A model generated the notes under the pieces. That model saw nothing but the letters and a program-made list of their open reading frames with translations. It was not told where the DNA came from and ran no database searches. A DNA stretch of 64,000 bases from Corynebacterium testudinoris (GTDB lineage Bacteria; Actinomycetota; Actinomycetes; Mycobacteriales; Mycobacteriaceae): contig NZ_CP011545.1 in the NCBI RefSeq assembly GCF_001021045.1, forward strand, positions 1,488,001 through 1,552,000. Reading direction: 5' to 3'. Within the stretch, counting starts at the first letter, position 1. Every line of letters begins with the position of its first letter. Made by a program: the position numbers and the translations under genes. Positions 8,817 through 19,125 of the stretch are shown in pieces.

Positions 8817-9908
8817 CTACACCACGTGCAATTCCTTACTGAGCGGGGTGATGATGCGCGCCGGACCCTGCGTGATCAGCAACGTATCTTCGATGCGGAC
8901 GCCGCCACGGCCGGGAACATAAATGCCCGGCTCGATGGTCAGCGTCATGTGCTCCTTTAACTCACCCTCGCCCACCTTGGAGGCGTAGGGGCGTTCGTGG
9001 ACCTCGAGGCCGATGCCGTGGCCGGTGGAGTGGACGAAGTACTCGCCGTAGCCGGCCTCGTCGATGACGTCGCGGCAGGCGGCATCGACGTCGATAAGCG
9101 ACGTCCCAGGAGTGGCGGCATCGACACCGGCGAGCTGAGCGCGCAGAACGATGTCGTAGATCTCGCGGGAGAACTCATCAGCCTCGCCCATCACGAGGGT
9201 GCGGGTCATATCCGAATTGAAGCCACGAGCGTGGGCTCCGAAATCAATGGTGACCAAGTCGCCGCGGCGCAGAATGCGATCGCCGGCGCTGTGGTGGGGC
9301 TTGGCGGAATTCTCGCCGGAGGCGACGATCGTGTCAAAGCTGGGGCGCTCGGCGCCGAGGATGCGCATGCGGTGCTCAAGGTCCGCGGCGATTTCCCGCT
9401 CGGAGCGACCAATCGCGACCTCGCCATTGGCCAACAGGCCTTCGAACGCCTCCACGGCGATCTCGGCGGTTTCGACCAGGCGGATGCGCTCGGTGGTGTC
9501 TTTGATGAGGCGGATGTCTTCGATGACTCCGGTCACGGGCACGAGGGTGACATCCTCGTTGCAGGCCTCCTGAAGGTTCTCCAGCTCGGCCACAGAGACA
9601 TAGTCAGCTTCGAATCCGACGCGGCGGGGGCCCTCAATGCGGCGGAGCAGGGCTTCGGCGGAGGGACGGTCAATGATTGCCGGGATGTCCGGCACTTCCT
9701 CCGCGATCTGGGTGATGTACCGGCCATCGGTGCAGATGGAGGCGGTCAAGTCCTTGGCCAGGACCAACGCGGCATTGGATCCGGAGAATCCCGAGAGGAA
9801 TCGGACATGCAGGAGATTGGTCACCAGCATCTCATCGATGCGCATGCCGGAGAGCTTGGCCGAAAGTGCTCGGCGGCGAGTGGCAAAACGGGTGTCAGCG
9901 TAGGCCAT
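8817..9908 (-). CDS. pepQ: M24 family Xaa-Pro aminopeptidase/dipeptidase
   Basis: A cytoplasmic peptidase cutting peptides with proline in the second position. The protein has 363 residues: a creatinase-like N-domain, then the pita-bread metal domain. All five metal ligands are in place: Asp in TIDFGAH, Asp in NSDMTRT, His in HSTGHGIGLEVHE, Glu in TIEPGIY and Glu in VRIEDT. ATG at 9908 has AAGGGA upstream. It stands between aroQ and efp, as in other corynebacteria. The exact split between PepP-type and PepQ-type activity cannot be told. Confidence 0.92.
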   Translation of the reverse strand: MAYADTRFATRRRALSAKLSGMRIDEMLVTNLLHVRFLSGFSGSNAALVLAKDLTASICTDGRYITQIAEEVPDIPAIIDRPSAEALLRRIEGPRRVGFEADYVSVAELENLQEACNEDVTLVPVTGVIEDIRLIKDTTERIRLVETAEIAVEAFEGLLANGEVAIGRSEREIAADLEHRMRILGAERPSFDTIVASGENSAKPHHSAGDRILRRGDLVTIDFGAHARGFNSDMTRTLVMGEADEFSREIYDIVLRAQLAGVDAATPGTSLIDVDAACRDVIDEAGYGEYFVHSTGHGIGLEVHERPYASKVGEGELKEHMTLTIEPGIYVPGRGGVRIEDTLLITQGPARIITPLSKELHVV

Positions 9909-9988
9909 GTGGGGTCCCTTCCCAGTCAAAAGCTACAAGTATTCTCACCACAGTAACTGCCCCGGCCTCCCGGCCGCGGCACACCCGC

Positions 9989-10417
9989 TTAGTCCACGAA
10001 AGAGTCGAGAGCTAACAGGTATCCGCGCACTCCGAGGCCGACGATGACGCCGCGGGCAATCGGGGAAAGGTAGCTGTGGTGACGGAATTCTTCGCGGGCG
10101 TGAACGTTAGAAATGTGCACCTCGACGAAGCCTGTGCCATCGGCGACCTCTGCGAGGGCATCACGCAGCGCCACCGACGTATGGGTGAAAGCGCCGGGGT
10201 TTATGATGACCCCCCAGCCATTGTCGGCAGCCTCATGCGCCCAGTCGAGCAGGTCACCCTCGTGGTTGGACTGGCGGCATTCCACCTCAAGGCCGAGCGA
10301 CGCGGCGTGGGCCGCGATAAGAGCCTCCACGTCGCTCAACGTGGTTGTGCCATAGACCTCGGGCTGGCGCTTGCCCAGGCGGTTGAGATTGGGGCCGTTG
10401 ATCACGAGGATCTTCAT
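9989..10417 (-). CDS. aroQ: 3-Dehydroquinate dehydratase, type II
   Basis: Dehydrates 3-dehydroquinate to 3-dehydroshikimate. The 142-residue length is typical of the dodecameric type II enzyme. [17 protein letters not shown] holds the catalytic-lid Arg and Tyr; [16 protein letters not shown] and [15 protein letters not shown] hold the substrate-binding residues. The ATG overlaps the aroB stop by 4 bases. It is the last gene of the aro block; 80 bases without a gene separate it from pepQ. Confidence 0.96.
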   Translation of the reverse strand: MKILVINGPNLNRLGKRQPEVYGTTTLSDVEALIAAHAASLGLEVECRQSNHEGDLLDWAHEAADNGWGVIINPGAFTHTSVALRDALAEVADGTGFVEVHISNVHAREEFRHHSYLSPIARGVIVGLGVRGYLLALDSFVD

Positions 10418-11499
10418 CGTGTGCCGCCTTCCACCAGGGCATCGTAGGCCGCGCGCAGCTGCTCCACCGACGGGCCTTCCAGACGGGTGGTTGCACCGGC
10501 CTGGCCATCCACCGCCACGAACCGGATGTGCCCATCGCGGTTTTTCTTATCGCGGGTCATGCCGGCGTAGAGCTCGTCGAAGTGTCCACCCTCGTAGGTG
10601 ACGGGCAATCCGACGGATTGCAGGATGTCGCGGTGGCGGGTGACCAGTGCGGAGTCGATAAGCTCGTTCTGTTGGGCCAGATGGGCGATGAACATCATGC
10701 CGACGGCGACGGCATTGCCGTGGCGCCAATGAAAGTTCTCTCGCAGCTCGACGGCGTGGCCGAAGGTGTGGCCGTAGTTGAGGATCTCGCGGAGGCCGGA
10801 TTCTTTGAGGTCCTGGCCGACGACGTTGGCCTTCACGCTGACGGAGCGGGCAATGAGTTCGGGGAGGTGGCCGTCGACGCGCAGGCACGCGGCGGGGTCG
10901 GACTCGTAGAGGTCGAGGATCGCGGTGTCAGCAATGAAGCCGGTCTTGATGATTTCGGCTGAACCCGCGACGATCTCCTCGGTAGGGAGAGAAGCCAAAT
11001 GATCGAGGTCGATGAACACGGCGTCGGGCTCATGGAACGCGCCGACGAGGTTTTTACCCGCGTCGGTGTTGATCCCGGTTTTCCCGCCGACGGCGGCATC
11101 AACCATGGCCAGCAGCGTAGTGGGGACCTGGATGACCTTGATCCCGCGCATCCAGGACGCCGCGACGAACCCGGCGAGGTCGGTGACGGCGCCTCCCCCC
11201 AGTCCGATGATGGCGTCGCCTCGGCTAAAGGTTTCCTCGCCCAGGTGATCCCACAGGGAACCGGCGACGGACAACACTTTGCCGGCCTCTGCGTCAGGTA
11301 CCTCGGCGAGCACGATGTCAATGCCACGGTCGGTGAGCGCCTCACCCAGCGTGATGGCGGGCTGGGTGAGCGTCGGCTGATGAATGATCATCACCTTGGC
11401 GGCGCCGGTGGACACTACGCGATCAGCGATGGCCGCGTCCAAGCCGTGGTCGATGACGACCTCATATGGGTTGGGGCTATGTACCTTGATGGTGGTCAC
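10414..11499 (-). CDS. aroB: 3-Dehydroquinate synthase
   Basis: Converts DAHP to 3-dehydroquinate using NAD and a divalent metal. The protein has 361 residues with the nucleotide loop [35 protein letters not shown], and the metal-ligand region [12 protein letters not shown] plus [12 protein letters not shown] chose GTG at 11499 from family alignment ([14 protein letters not shown]). A GTG at 11520, 4 bases after the aroK stop, is in frame but lacks a ribosome-binding site. Confidence 0.96.
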   Translation of the reverse strand: MTTIKVHSPNPYEVVIDHGLDAAIADRVVSTGAAKVMIIHQPTLTQPAITLGEALTDRGIDIVLAEVPDAEAGKVLSVAGSLWDHLGEETFSRGDAIIGLGGGAVTDLAGFVAASWMRGIKVIQVPTTLLAMVDAAVGGKTGINTDAGKNLVGAFHEPDAVFIDLDHLASLPTEEIVAGSAEIIKTGFIADTAILDLYESDPAACLRVDGHLPELIARSVSVKANVVGQDLKESGLREILNYGHTFGHAVELRENFHWRHGNAVAVGMMFIAHLAQQNELIDSALVTRHRDILQSVGLPVTYEGGHFDELYAGMTRDKKNRDGHIRFVAVDGQAGATTRLEGPSVEQLRAAYDALVEGGTR

Positions 11500-11526
11500 T
11501 GCGGGTCGGTGTCCTTTCACAGTAAG

Positions 11527-12039
11527 TCACAGGGAGTCTAAGTAGCCGAGGATATCCGCCACGACCTGTTGAGGGGTGCGCCCGTCGGTGCGGACGCGGT
11601 AGCCGGACACTTCGTCGTAGAAGGGGGCCCGGTTTTCCAGGAGCTGGCGGTAGTGCGCAGCAGGATCATCAGCGGCGAGGACGGGGCGCGAGGTTTCGTT
11701 GGCGGTTCGGCGGACGCCCTCGTCGGCGGAGACATCGACCCACACGACATCGTGGTCGGCGAGCAGGCGGCGGGTGGAGTCGGTGAGCACTGCTCCCCCG
11801 CCCAGGCTGACGACTCCGTTGCTGTTCAAGGCGGCCGCCACGTGGCGCGCCTCAAGGGTGCGGAAGTCGGGTTCACCCAGCTCCGAGAAGACCTCACCGC
11901 AGGACTTCCCGGCTTCTTCCTCGATGAGCTGATCAGAGTCGATGAGCGGGAGGGCCAGGGCCCGAGCTAGTCGCCGTCCAATGGTGGACTTGCCGGCTCC
12001 GGGAGGGCCGACGAGAACGACCTTGGGCCCAATCATCAT
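11527..12039 (-). CDS. aroK: Shikimate kinase
   Basis: Phosphorylates shikimate at O3 with ATP. The 170 residues include the P-loop GPPGAGKST at 11-19, the DSD shikimate-binding motif at about 35, GGGAV at about 80 and the lid Arg region [10 protein letters not shown]. The start overlaps the aroC stop (TGA within ATGATGATT), giving tight coupling in aroC-aroK-aroB-aroQ. Confidence 0.95.
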   Translation of the reverse strand: MMIGPKVVLVGPPGAGKSTIGRRLARALALPLIDSDQLIEEEAGKSCGEVFSELGEPDFRTLEARHVAAALNSNGVVSLGGGAVLTDSTRRLLADHDVVWVDVSADEGVRRTANETSRPVLAADDPAAHYRQLLENRAPFYDEVSGYRVRTDGRTPQQVVADILGYLDSL

Positions 12040-13250
12040 TCGTCCTCTCCGAAGTCCAGCCGTTCCCCGACATACACCAGATAAGAATCGACGTTTCGCT
12101 TGGTCTCGGCCAGAGAGTCACCGCCGAATTTCTCCAGCACGGCGCGGGCCAGCACGAGCGCGACCATGGCTTCTGCCACGACGCCGGCAGCGGGGACAGC
12201 ACAGACATCGGACCGCTGGTGGATGCCGGTGGCGGCGGAGCCGTCGGCCATATCGACGGTCTTCAGGGCGCGGGGCACCGTAGAGATCGGCTTCATGGCG
12301 GCCCGAACACGCAGGGTCTGGCCATTAGTCATGCCGCCTTCGAGTCCACCGGCCCGGTTGCTCAGGCGCTCAATTCCGTCGGCGCCACGCACCATCTCAT
12401 CGTGGGCTTCGCTGCCGCGCCGACGGGCTTCCTCGAACCCATCGCCGACCTCAACGCCCTTAATGGCCTGGATACCCATGAGGGCTGCGGCCAACTGCGC
12501 GTCGAGCCGATCCTCGCCGGAGACGTGCGAGCCGAGTCCAATTGGCAACCCTTCCACGACGACCTCGACGATGCCGCCCAAGGTATCGCCGGCCTTCTTC
12601 GCAGCCTCAATCTCAGAGATCATGGACTCCTCGGCGAGGCGGTTGAAGGCGCGCACTGGGGACTCATCGATCTTTTCCAGGTCTGCGAAGGTGGGCCGCT
12701 CCCCGTCCACGACCTCGGATCGGCCGATGCAAATGACGTGGCTCAGCACCTCGACGCCGAGGGTTTCCCGCAGGAAGCTGCGGGCGACGGTGGCAGCGGC
12801 AACCCGGGCGGCGGTTTCCCGAGCGGAGGACCGCTCCAGAATCGGGCGGGCCTCGTCCTGGTCGTACTTGATCATTCCGGCGAAATCCGCATGGCCCGGG
12901 CGCGGCCGCGTCAGCTTGGCACCCCGGCCCGAAGTCATTGCCTTAACGACGTCCTCGTCGTCCAGGTCCAGCGGATCGGCCGACATGATTGTGGTCCATT
13001 TCGGCCACTCAGCGTTGCCGATCATGATGGCAATGGGGCTACCGAGGGTGAGGCCATGGCGCACACCTGTGAGCAGCGTTAACTCATCAGTTTCAAACTT
13101 CATCCGCGCCCCGCGACCATAGCCGAGTCGGCGACGAGAAAGCTGAGCCGAGATCTCCTCGCGCGTGACCGGAACGCCGGCGGGCATGTGTTCAAGCAGA
13201 GCAATCAATGCTTGACCGTGTGATTCCCCTGCAGTAGTCCATCGAAGCAT
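12036..13250 (-). CDS. aroC: Chorismate synthase
   Basis: The FMN-dependent last step of the shikimate pathway, forming chorismate from EPSP. The protein has about 404 residues starting [15 protein letters not shown], with [12 protein letters not shown], the RPGHADFAG signature and a C-terminal [16 protein letters not shown] at 13250 matches the family start; an in-frame GTG at 13256 is the alternative. aroA (EPSP synthase) and a DAHP synthase are not in the window. Confidence 0.96.
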   Translation of the reverse strand: MLRWTTAGESHGQALIALLEHMPAGVPVTREEISAQLSRRRLGYGRGARMKFETDELTLLTGVRHGLTLGSPIAIMIGNAEWPKWTTIMSADPLDLDDEDVVKAMTSGRGAKLTRPRPGHADFAGMIKYDQDEARPILERSSARETAARVAAATVARSFLRETLGVEVLSHVICIGRSEVVDGERPTFADLEKIDESPVRAFNRLAEESMISEIEAAKKAGDTLGGIVEVVVEGLPIGLGSHVSGEDRLDAQLAAALMGIQAIKGVEVGDGFEEARRRGSEAHDEMVRGADGIERLSNRAGGLEGGMTNGQTLRVRAAMKPISTVPRALKTVDMADGSAATGIHQRSDVCAVPAAGVVAEAMVALVLARAVLEKFGGDSLAETKRNVDSYLVYVGERLDFGEDE

Positions 13251-13297
13251 AGCCACATTGTGTCATGTACCCCTGACATAGCGGCGATGGACTCGAG

Positions 13298-13720
13298 TTA
13301 GGGCCCATTGACAGCGGCGATGGAGGCCGCCACGGCCAGGGACGCGAATGTTGCCACGATCATGGCCGGGCCGTGCGGCAGGGTGCGCTGGGAGGAAACC
13401 AGTCCCTGGATCACGGTGATGACGCTGGCGCCGATCACTGCGCCGAACCACACCACTTCCCCTCCCGACGCCGCGAGGATTCCGAGGGACACAGCGAGCT
13501 TGACGTCCCCTCCCCCAAAACCCCCGGTCAGCATATACAGTCCAGCCCACGCCACCCCGCCCAGGAGAAGAAGAGGGTCGGTGCCCACGGCACCGATGAC
13601 CGCGCCGCAGGCGGCGGGGACGGTGAGGTGATTGGGGAGGCGACGAACGCGGACGTCGATAAGCGATAAAGCTACCGCCCAGGCGACGACGACAATGACA
13701 GCTCCCCCGAGCATCCACAT
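13298..13720 (-). CDS. A24-type prepilin peptidase, short form
   Basis: A 140-residue membrane aspartyl protease of the TadV/CpaA size class. Both catalytic Asp motifs are present: Asp22 in SLIDVRVRRLPN and Asp72 in GGFGGGDVKL. The N-terminal methyltransferase domain of PilD-type enzymes is missing. It probably cleaves Flp/Tad-type prepilins, but no pilin or Tad genes are in the window, so the substrate is unknown. It sits 10 bases after aroE and 47 bases before aroC. Confidence 0.82.
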   Translation of the reverse strand: MWMLGGAVIVVVAWAVALSLIDVRVRRLPNHLTVPAACGAVIGAVGTDPLLLLGGVAWAGLYMLTGGFGGGDVKLAVSLGILAASGGEVVWFGAVIGASVITVIQGLVSSQRTLPHGPAMIVATFASLAVAASIAAVNGP

Positions 13721-13730
13721 GCCCGAGACA

Positions 13731-14558
13731 CTAGCGCAATGACGCCTTCAGCGCGCGGCGCATGTCCTCCCGCGGGGCCTCCACCCCCGTGAAAAGCTCG
13801 AACTGACGGTAGGCCTGGAAGGCGAGCATGACATCGCCCCCGACGGTGACGTAACCATTCGACGCCGCGGCGGTGGTCAGGCGGGTGGGCCAGGGATCAT
13901 AGATGACGTCGAGGATGGGCGCGTGGGCCAAAGCCGCCTCGTGACCGTCAAGTGCCGCGGTGGGCACGGTGGAAATGACAACATCGGCGGCCAACGCCAA
14001 CGCAGCAAGATCGGCATCGAAGGAGACCACCTCGAACGCCACCCCCTCCAGCAACGGCCGAAGCTCCTCACTGCGGTCAGTGCGGTTGATGACGGTGATC
14101 TCCTCCACCCCGGCCTGGCGCAGAGCCCACAGCGCCGGGCGAGCCGTCCCACCTCCACCAATGACCAGCGCGCGATGGATGGGCCGACAACCGACCAGCT
14201 CCCCCAGCGCACCGATGATGCCTTCCCCATCGGTGTTGTCCGCGAACCAGCCCGTTTCCGTACGCACCAGCGTGTTCGCCGAACCAATGGAGCGAGCCCG
14301 CTCACTGACCTCATCAGCGAACTCCAGCGCCGCAAACTTGGCCGGCATGGTGACGGAGAAACCCCGAAAGCTGTCATCGGCCTCGCCGACGATGCGGGCC
14401 AGGTCCTCCGCAGTGCATTCGATCGTCGTGTATTCCCACTCCTCCAGTCCAGCGGCTTCGTAGCCGGCGTTATGGAGGATCGGCGAGCGAGAATGCTCGA
14501 TGGGCGAACCCAACACGGCTGCCCGCCGAGTCACCTGCTGAGCCGACGGAGACGTCAT
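13731..14558 (-). CDS. aroE: Shikimate dehydrogenase
   Basis: NADPH-dependent reduction of 3-dehydroshikimate to shikimate. The protein has 275 residues. The shikimate-binding SRSPILHN, the catalytic Lys74 in SVTMPAKFA, Asp110 in ADNTDGEG and the nucleotide loop VIGGGGTARP are all present. The ATG overlaps the mltG stop (ATGA). Paralogues acting on quinate exist in corynebacteria, but the link to aroC-K-B-Q supports biosynthesis. Confidence 0.94.
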   Translation of the reverse strand: MTSPSAQQVTRRAAVLGSPIEHSRSPILHNAGYEAAGLEEWEYTTIECTAEDLARIVGEADDSFRGFSVTMPAKFAALEFADEVSERARSIGSANTLVRTETGWFADNTDGEGIIGALGELVGCRPIHRALVIGGGGTARPALWALRQAGVEEITVINRTDRSEELRPLLEGVAFEVVSFDADLAALALAADVVISTVPTAALDGHEAALAHAPILDVIYDPWPTRLTTAAASNGYVTVGGDVMLAFQAYRQFELFTGVEAPREDMRRALKASLR

Positions 14559-15748
14559 CGATTCGTGTCCAAGACTCCGGAATTGAGAGCTTGCTGCGTG
14601 TCGCGCAGGTGGTCCTCGAAGGTGTCATTGAACAGCGTTGTGCCATCCTGATCAACGGTGACGAAGAAGAGCCAATTGCCCTCCGCGGGGTTTTCCATGG
14701 CGGAGATGGCCTCCATCGAGGCAGCGGCGATCGGAGTGGCCGGCAGACCGTCCATGGCGTAGGTGTTCCACGGGGTGACGCGGGCGCGGTCCTCGTCGGT
14801 GGTGGCCACCTCGACATCTTCCAGCCCGTAGTTGACGGTGGAGTCGAACTCCAAGCGCATTGGCTCCTCCAGTCGGTTGAGGATGACGCGAGCGACCTTG
14901 TCAAAGTCCCCGGCCGGCGCCTCTCGCTCGACCAAAGAGGCCGCGATGAGGAGCTGATAGGGAGTGAGATTGAGGGCGGCGGCGCGATCGACGATCCCGG
15001 ACTCATTGAACTGGTTGGCCGAGCGGGTGACCAGGTCCGTGAGAATTTCCTCCGCGTTCATCTGCGGGTTGACCACGTAGCGGCCCGGGACGATGAGGCC
15101 TTCCAGGCGCTTGGGGTCATTGCCGCGGGCAGTCACGGCCTCGCGGGCCCAGTCGGGAACCCCGAGGGTGTCCAAGCTTGCAGTGGCTCCCGCCTGCTGC
15201 AAGTCAGAAGCGGAGATGCAGTTGGTCGATCCTTGGGTACAGGTCACGCTGGAGATCTGGCTGTAGATTCCCTGGCGGGTCTGCCCGGCAATGACGCGGA
15301 CATCGAGCAGCGTCGAGCCGCCGTGAATGTCAAGCATGTCCACTTGATTAGCCGGATCCAGCAGCGCCTGGACCGCAGAGGCAGCGCTCATCTCCTCCTG
15401 GAGACGGTAGAAACCGGGCTGGATGCTGCCGGCGTTGGGATTGTTCGCGGCGGCAGTTTGAAACGCACCGTCCGTTTTGACGATGCCCCGCTCCGCCAAC
15501 TCCGGCCCCAGCAAGGACACGGCCGAACCCTCCGGGATTTCCACCAGCTGATACGTGCCATTGCCGCTGCCCTCGAAATCGCGAGAACCGCCGGAACCTC
15601 CAGAAAACTGCACGCCGATGTAAATAATGGCTCCAATGATGAGAATAATCGAGGCGATGAGCACGGCCACTCCACGCTGACGGCGCTTGACGTACTTGGG
15701 GTCCATGCGACGGCCTCCCAGGCCTCTGACGGGGGTGCTGTTGCTCAT
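14555..15748 (-). CDS. mltG: Endolytic transglycosylase MltG
   Basis: Cleaves nascent peptidoglycan glycan strands at the membrane and helps set strand ends. The protein has 397 residues: a basic cytoplasmic stretch, one transmembrane helix at about 26-47, then the extracytoplasmic LysM-like and YceG catalytic domains. The catalytic Glu lies in [12 protein letters not shown], followed by ARVILNRL and [11 protein letters not shown]. The start ATG 15748 follows CAGGAGA and overlaps the ruvX stop. Confidence 0.93.
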   Translation of the reverse strand: MSNSTPVRGLGGRRMDPKYVKRRQRGVAVLIASIILIIGAIIYIGVQFSGGSGGSRDFEGSGNGTYQLVEIPEGSAVSLLGPELAERGIVKTDGAFQTAAANNPNAGSIQPGFYRLQEEMSAASAVQALLDPANQVDMLDIHGGSTLLDVRVIAGQTRQGIYSQISSVTCTQGSTNCISASDLQQAGATASLDTLGVPDWAREAVTARGNDPKRLEGLIVPGRYVVNPQMNAEEILTDLVTRSANQFNESGIVDRAAALNLTPYQLLIAASLVEREAPAGDFDKVARVILNRLEEPMRLEFDSTVNYGLEDVEVATTDEDRARVTPWNTYAMDGLPATPIAAASMEAISAMENPAEGNWLFFVTVDQDGTTLFNDTFEDHLRDTQQALNSGVLDTNR

Positions 15749-16242
15749 GAGTTCTCCTGGGTAAAGGTAGCGGCGCGGGCGTCGAGCCACGATTGGAGGA
15801 TTTCGACGGCCGCAGCCTGATCGATCACCTTTCGTCCGGCTTTCTCCGATACCCCCGAGGCGCGCAGGGCGGCAGTGGCGGCCACCGTGGTGAGGCGTTC
15901 ATCGGCCATGCGCACGGGGACATCTGGTAAGCGGCGTTTGATGCGGAAGGCAATTTCCTTCGCGTGTTTGACACTCGCCGAGCCATTGCCCTTGAGGTCA
16001 CGGGGCAATCCCACGACCACTTCGACGGCGCCATAGTCATCGATGAGTGTTACCAACCGATCAATGTCAGCCTGGTCGCGGTCTTTGAACCCGGTCTCCC
16101 GCGCGACGGTCTCCACCGGAGTGGCCAACACCGCGGAACGATCAGACACCGCGACGCCGATGCGCACCGTGCCCACATCGAGCCCGATTCGGCGACCCTC
16201 CCCAGGGTCATCGAGCCCCGGGGTGTCAGGAGTGACCTTCAT
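15745..16242 (-). CDS. ruvX: YqgF/RuvX family RNase H-like nuclease
   Basis: A RuvC-fold protein, reported in bacteria to act in pre-16S rRNA processing and proposed as a Holliday-junction resolvase. The protein has 165 residues with [15 protein letters not shown] (first acidic residue), [14 protein letters not shown], and the Asp-Glu of RMADERLTT. It lies between alaS and mltG, the usual order in actinobacteria. The start ATG 16242 has GAAAGG upstream. Confidence 0.92.
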   Translation of the reverse strand: MKVTPDTPGLDDPGEGRRIGLDVGTVRIGVAVSDRSAVLATPVETVARETGFKDRDQADIDRLVTLIDDYGAVEVVVGLPRDLKGNGSASVKHAKEIAFRIKRRLPDVPVRMADERLTTVAATAALRASGVSEKAGRKVIDQAAAVEILQSWLDARAATFTQENS

Positions 16243-16308
16243 GTCAGGCAGAGACCTTTCGTCGACGACGGCGAGGGGCTAACTCGGTGATACACCTCAC
16301 GGTAACCC

Positions 16309-16348
16309 CGAGACACGCCGACGCGAGTTTTCGCCCCGGCGTGTCTCG
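16309..16348. repeat. Perfect 12-bp inverted repeat between alaS and ruvX
   Basis: Arms CGAGACACGCCG (16309-16320) and CGGCGTGTCTCG (16337-16348) enclose a 16-base loop. On the transcribed strand the stem lies after the alaS stop and before ruvX. No T-run follows, so it is not a textbook intrinsic terminator. It could still be a weak terminator, an RNA-processing hairpin or a protein site. Confidence 0.6.
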
Positions 16349-16384
16349 TGATCAATCCGTGATCTTTGACTGATCTTACCTGTC

Positions 16385-19051
16385 CTACAGGCGACCCAGC
16401 TCCTCACGCACAGCATGGAAACCAGCCTCAAGGCCGGCAACGTCCGTGCCAGAGCCTTGAGCCATGTCGGGCTTTCCGCCGCCGCGGCCGTTGACGTATC
16501 CCGACAGCACCTTCACTAGGTCGCCGGACTTCACGCCCAGGTCCAGGGCTTCCTTCGTGGCGCCGACGATGAACGGCAGCTTGTCGCCATCAGCGGAGGC
16601 CAGGACGACCACGGCCGGCTTGCCGGACAGGCGTCCGCGCAGGTCGGAAGCGAGGGAGCGCAGGTCGCCGCCGGAGATCCCATCGGGCATCCGGTGCAGG
16701 AGCGCCGTCACCTTGCCCACGGTCACTGCCTGCGACACCAGCTCGCCAGAGCGGGAGGCCAACTGCTGGCGGTTGAGGTCGGCGATCTGTTTTTCGGCGG
16801 CCTTGAGCTTCTCGGTCAGCTGGGAGACGCGTTCCGGCAGCTCCTCGGTGGGAGCCTTGAGGGAGGCAGCGAGCCCGGTGGCTAGGGCGGCTTCCTTGGA
16901 GAAGTAGCGGAAGGAGTCCAGGCCGGAGTATGCCTCGATGCGGCGGGCGCCGGAGCCCACGGAGGACTCGCCCAGCACGGCGACGGGGCCGATCTGCGAG
17001 GTGTGCTCGGTGTGGGTACCGCCACACAGCTCAATGGAGAAGGGTCCGCCGATTTCGACGACGCGCACCTCGGAGCCGTAGTTTTCCCCGAACAGAGCCA
17101 TGGCGCCCATCTTCTTCGCCTCGTCCAACGAGGTTTCGATGGTGTTCACGGTCAGGTCCGCATCCACGGCCTGGTTGGTGATGGTGGCAATCTCACTGAG
17201 CTGCGCCGGGGTGAGCTGCTCGGTGTAGTTGAAGTCAAAGCGCAGGTAGCCGGGGCGGTTGAGCGAGCCAGCCTGGACGGCGGTGGGGCCGAGCACCTGG
17301 CGCAGGGCAGCGTGGATGAGGTGCGTGCCGGTGTGGGCCTGGCGGGCACCGTGGCGCCACTGCGGATCCACCTCGGCGCGCACGGCTTGGCCCAGGTCGA
17401 TTCCACCGGAGGTCACGGTGGCCTTGTGAACCCACAGCTTCTTGCCGATCTTCTGCACGTCATTGACGTCGAGGATCGTGGTGCCGGACACCAGGCGCCC
17501 GCGGTCGGCGGTCTGGCCACCGGATTCGGCGTAGAGCGGGGACACGTCGAGGATGACCTCGACTTCATCGCCTTGGGTGGCGTGGGTGACCGACTGGCCA
17601 TCGATGACCAGCCCCAGCACCTTGGCATCAGCGGTCAGCTCGGAGAACCCGACGAACTCGGTCGGGTTGTTGTCCACCCATTCCCGGTAGACGGACAGGT
17701 CAGCGTTGCCGTGCTTCTTGGCCCGGTTGTCGGCCTTGGCGCGGGCTCGCTGCTCGCTCATGGCGGCCTCGAAGCCATCGATGTCAACGTCCAGGCCGGC
17801 TTCGGCGGCCATTTCCAGTGTCAGATCGATGGGGAACCCGTAGGTGTCATGCAGGGAGAAAGCATCCTCGCCGGACACCATCTTCTGACCTGTTGCGCTG
17901 AGGCGGGCAGCGGTCTCGTCGAAGCGGTGCGTGCCGGACTCGAGGGTCTTGAGGAAGGCCTTCTCCTCGGCGACGGCGGTGCGCACGATGCGGTCGCGGT
18001 TGTCGGCGATCTCCGGGTAGGAGGGGGTCATCGTGTCCATGATGGTGTTCATGAACCGCTCAAGAGTTTCGCCGGTGGCGCCGAGCAGGCGGGCCGAACG
18101 GATGATGCGGCGCAGCAGGCGGCGCAGGATGTAACCACGGCCTTCGTTGGAGGGGGTCACGCCGTCAAGAATGAGCATCATGCCGGTGCGGGAGTGGTCG
18201 GCGATGACGCGGAAGCGAATGGCATCCGGGCCATCGCCCTCGTACTTGGCGCCGGTAATTTCCTCGGCGACATCGATGACCGGGCGCAGCAGGTCCGTCT
18301 CGTAGACGTTTTCCACGTCCTGGAGCAGCAGAGCGACGCGCTCCACACCCATGCCGGTATCGATGTTCTTCTTCGGCAGATCACCCAGGATCTCGAAAGA
18401 GTCCTTGCCGGTGCCCTCGCCGCGGATCTTCTCCATAAAGACGAGGTTCCAGATTTCCAAGTAGCGCGTGTCGTCGGCAGCCGGGCCACCTTCCTTACCG
18501 TGCTCTGGGCCGCGATCGTAGTAGATCTCCGAACACGGGCCACACGGCCCGGGCACGCCCATGGACCAGTAGTTATCGGCCATGCCGAGACGTTGGATGC
18601 GCTCGGCGGGCACGCCGATTTTCTTCTCCCAGATCTCCGCGGCCTCATCGTCGTCGAGGTAGACAGTCACCCACAGCCGCTCCGGGTCCAGGCCATACCC
18701 GCCCTCAGACAACGGGTTGGTCAGCAGTTCCCAGGCGTGGGTAATGGCACCTTCCTTGAAGTATTGGCCGAAGGAGAAGTTTCCGGCCATCTGGAAGAAG
18801 GTGTTGTGGCGGGTGGTGATGCCCACTTCCTCGATGTCCAGGGTGCGCACGCACTTCTGGATCGAAGTGGCGGTGCCGTTGGGGAAGGGGGGATTTTGCT
18901 GGCCAAGGAAGTAGGGCTTGAACGGCACCATGCCCGCGTTGACGAACAGAAGGTCCGGATCCTCCAAGATTAGCGACGCGCTCGGCACGGCCTCGTGGCC
19001 GGCGTCGACGAAGTGCTGGGTGAAACGCTCCCGGATCTCATGGGTCTGCAC
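16385..19051 (-). CDS. alaS: Alanyl-tRNA synthetase
   Basis: Charges tRNA-Ala and edits Ser/Gly misacylation. The full-length protein (888 residues) has a class II core ([30 protein letters not shown]), an editing domain with the zinc-site motifs [12 protein letters not shown] and [13 protein letters not shown], and a C-Ala tail with [17 protein letters not shown] at 19051 has GAAAGGA upstream and gives [10 protein letters not shown], matching the family. It lies downstream of rarA on the same strand. Confidence 0.97.
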   Translation of the reverse strand: MQTHEIRERFTQHFVDAGHEAVPSASLILEDPDLLFVNAGMVPFKPYFLGQQNPPFPNGTATSIQKCVRTLDIEEVGITTRHNTFFQMAGNFSFGQYFKEGAITHAWELLTNPLSEGGYGLDPERLWVTVYLDDDEAAEIWEKKIGVPAERIQRLGMADNYWSMGVPGPCGPCSEIYYDRGPEHGKEGGPAADDTRYLEIWNLVFMEKIRGEGTGKDSFEILGDLPKKNIDTGMGVERVALLLQDVENVYETDLLRPVIDVAEEITGAKYEGDGPDAIRFRVIADHSRTGMMLILDGVTPSNEGRGYILRRLLRRIIRSARLLGATGETLERFMNTIMDTMTPSYPEIADNRDRIVRTAVAEEKAFLKTLESGTHRFDETAARLSATGQKMVSGEDAFSLHDTYGFPIDLTLEMAAEAGLDVDIDGFEAAMSEQRARAKADNRAKKHGNADLSVYREWVDNNPTEFVGFSELTADAKVLGLVIDGQSVTHATQGDEVEVILDVSPLYAESGGQTADRGRLVSGTTILDVNDVQKIGKKLWVHKATVTSGGIDLGQAVRAEVDPQWRHGARQAHTGTHLIHAALRQVLGPTAVQAGSLNRPGYLRFDFNYTEQLTPAQLSEIATITNQAVDADLTVNTIETSLDEAKKMGAMALFGENYGSEVRVVEIGGPFSIELCGGTHTEHTSQIGPVAVLGESSVGSGARRIEAYSGLDSFRYFSKEAALATGLAASLKAPTEELPERVSQLTEKLKAAEKQIADLNRQQLASRSGELVSQAVTVGKVTALLHRMPDGISGGDLRSLASDLRGRLSGKPAVVVLASADGDKLPFIVGATKEALDLGVKSGDLVKVLSGYVNGRGGGKPDMAQGSGTDVAGLEAGFHAVREELGRL

Positions 19052-19125
19052 GTCAGGGGGTCCTTTCAAAGGTGTCGCTGGTGGTGCTATGACAGCGTCC
19101 TACCTTACCCCCTTTTTATGGGGCG

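Noticed and set aside
17003..18973. Long open frame on the plus strand opposite alaS
   Set aside because: It is a GC-rich antisense shadow of a firmly identified gene; the translation lacks any family features. The same holds for long opposite-strand frames over thrS (55607-57775), aspS (21540-23537), rel (36754-38565) and secD (42848-44596).
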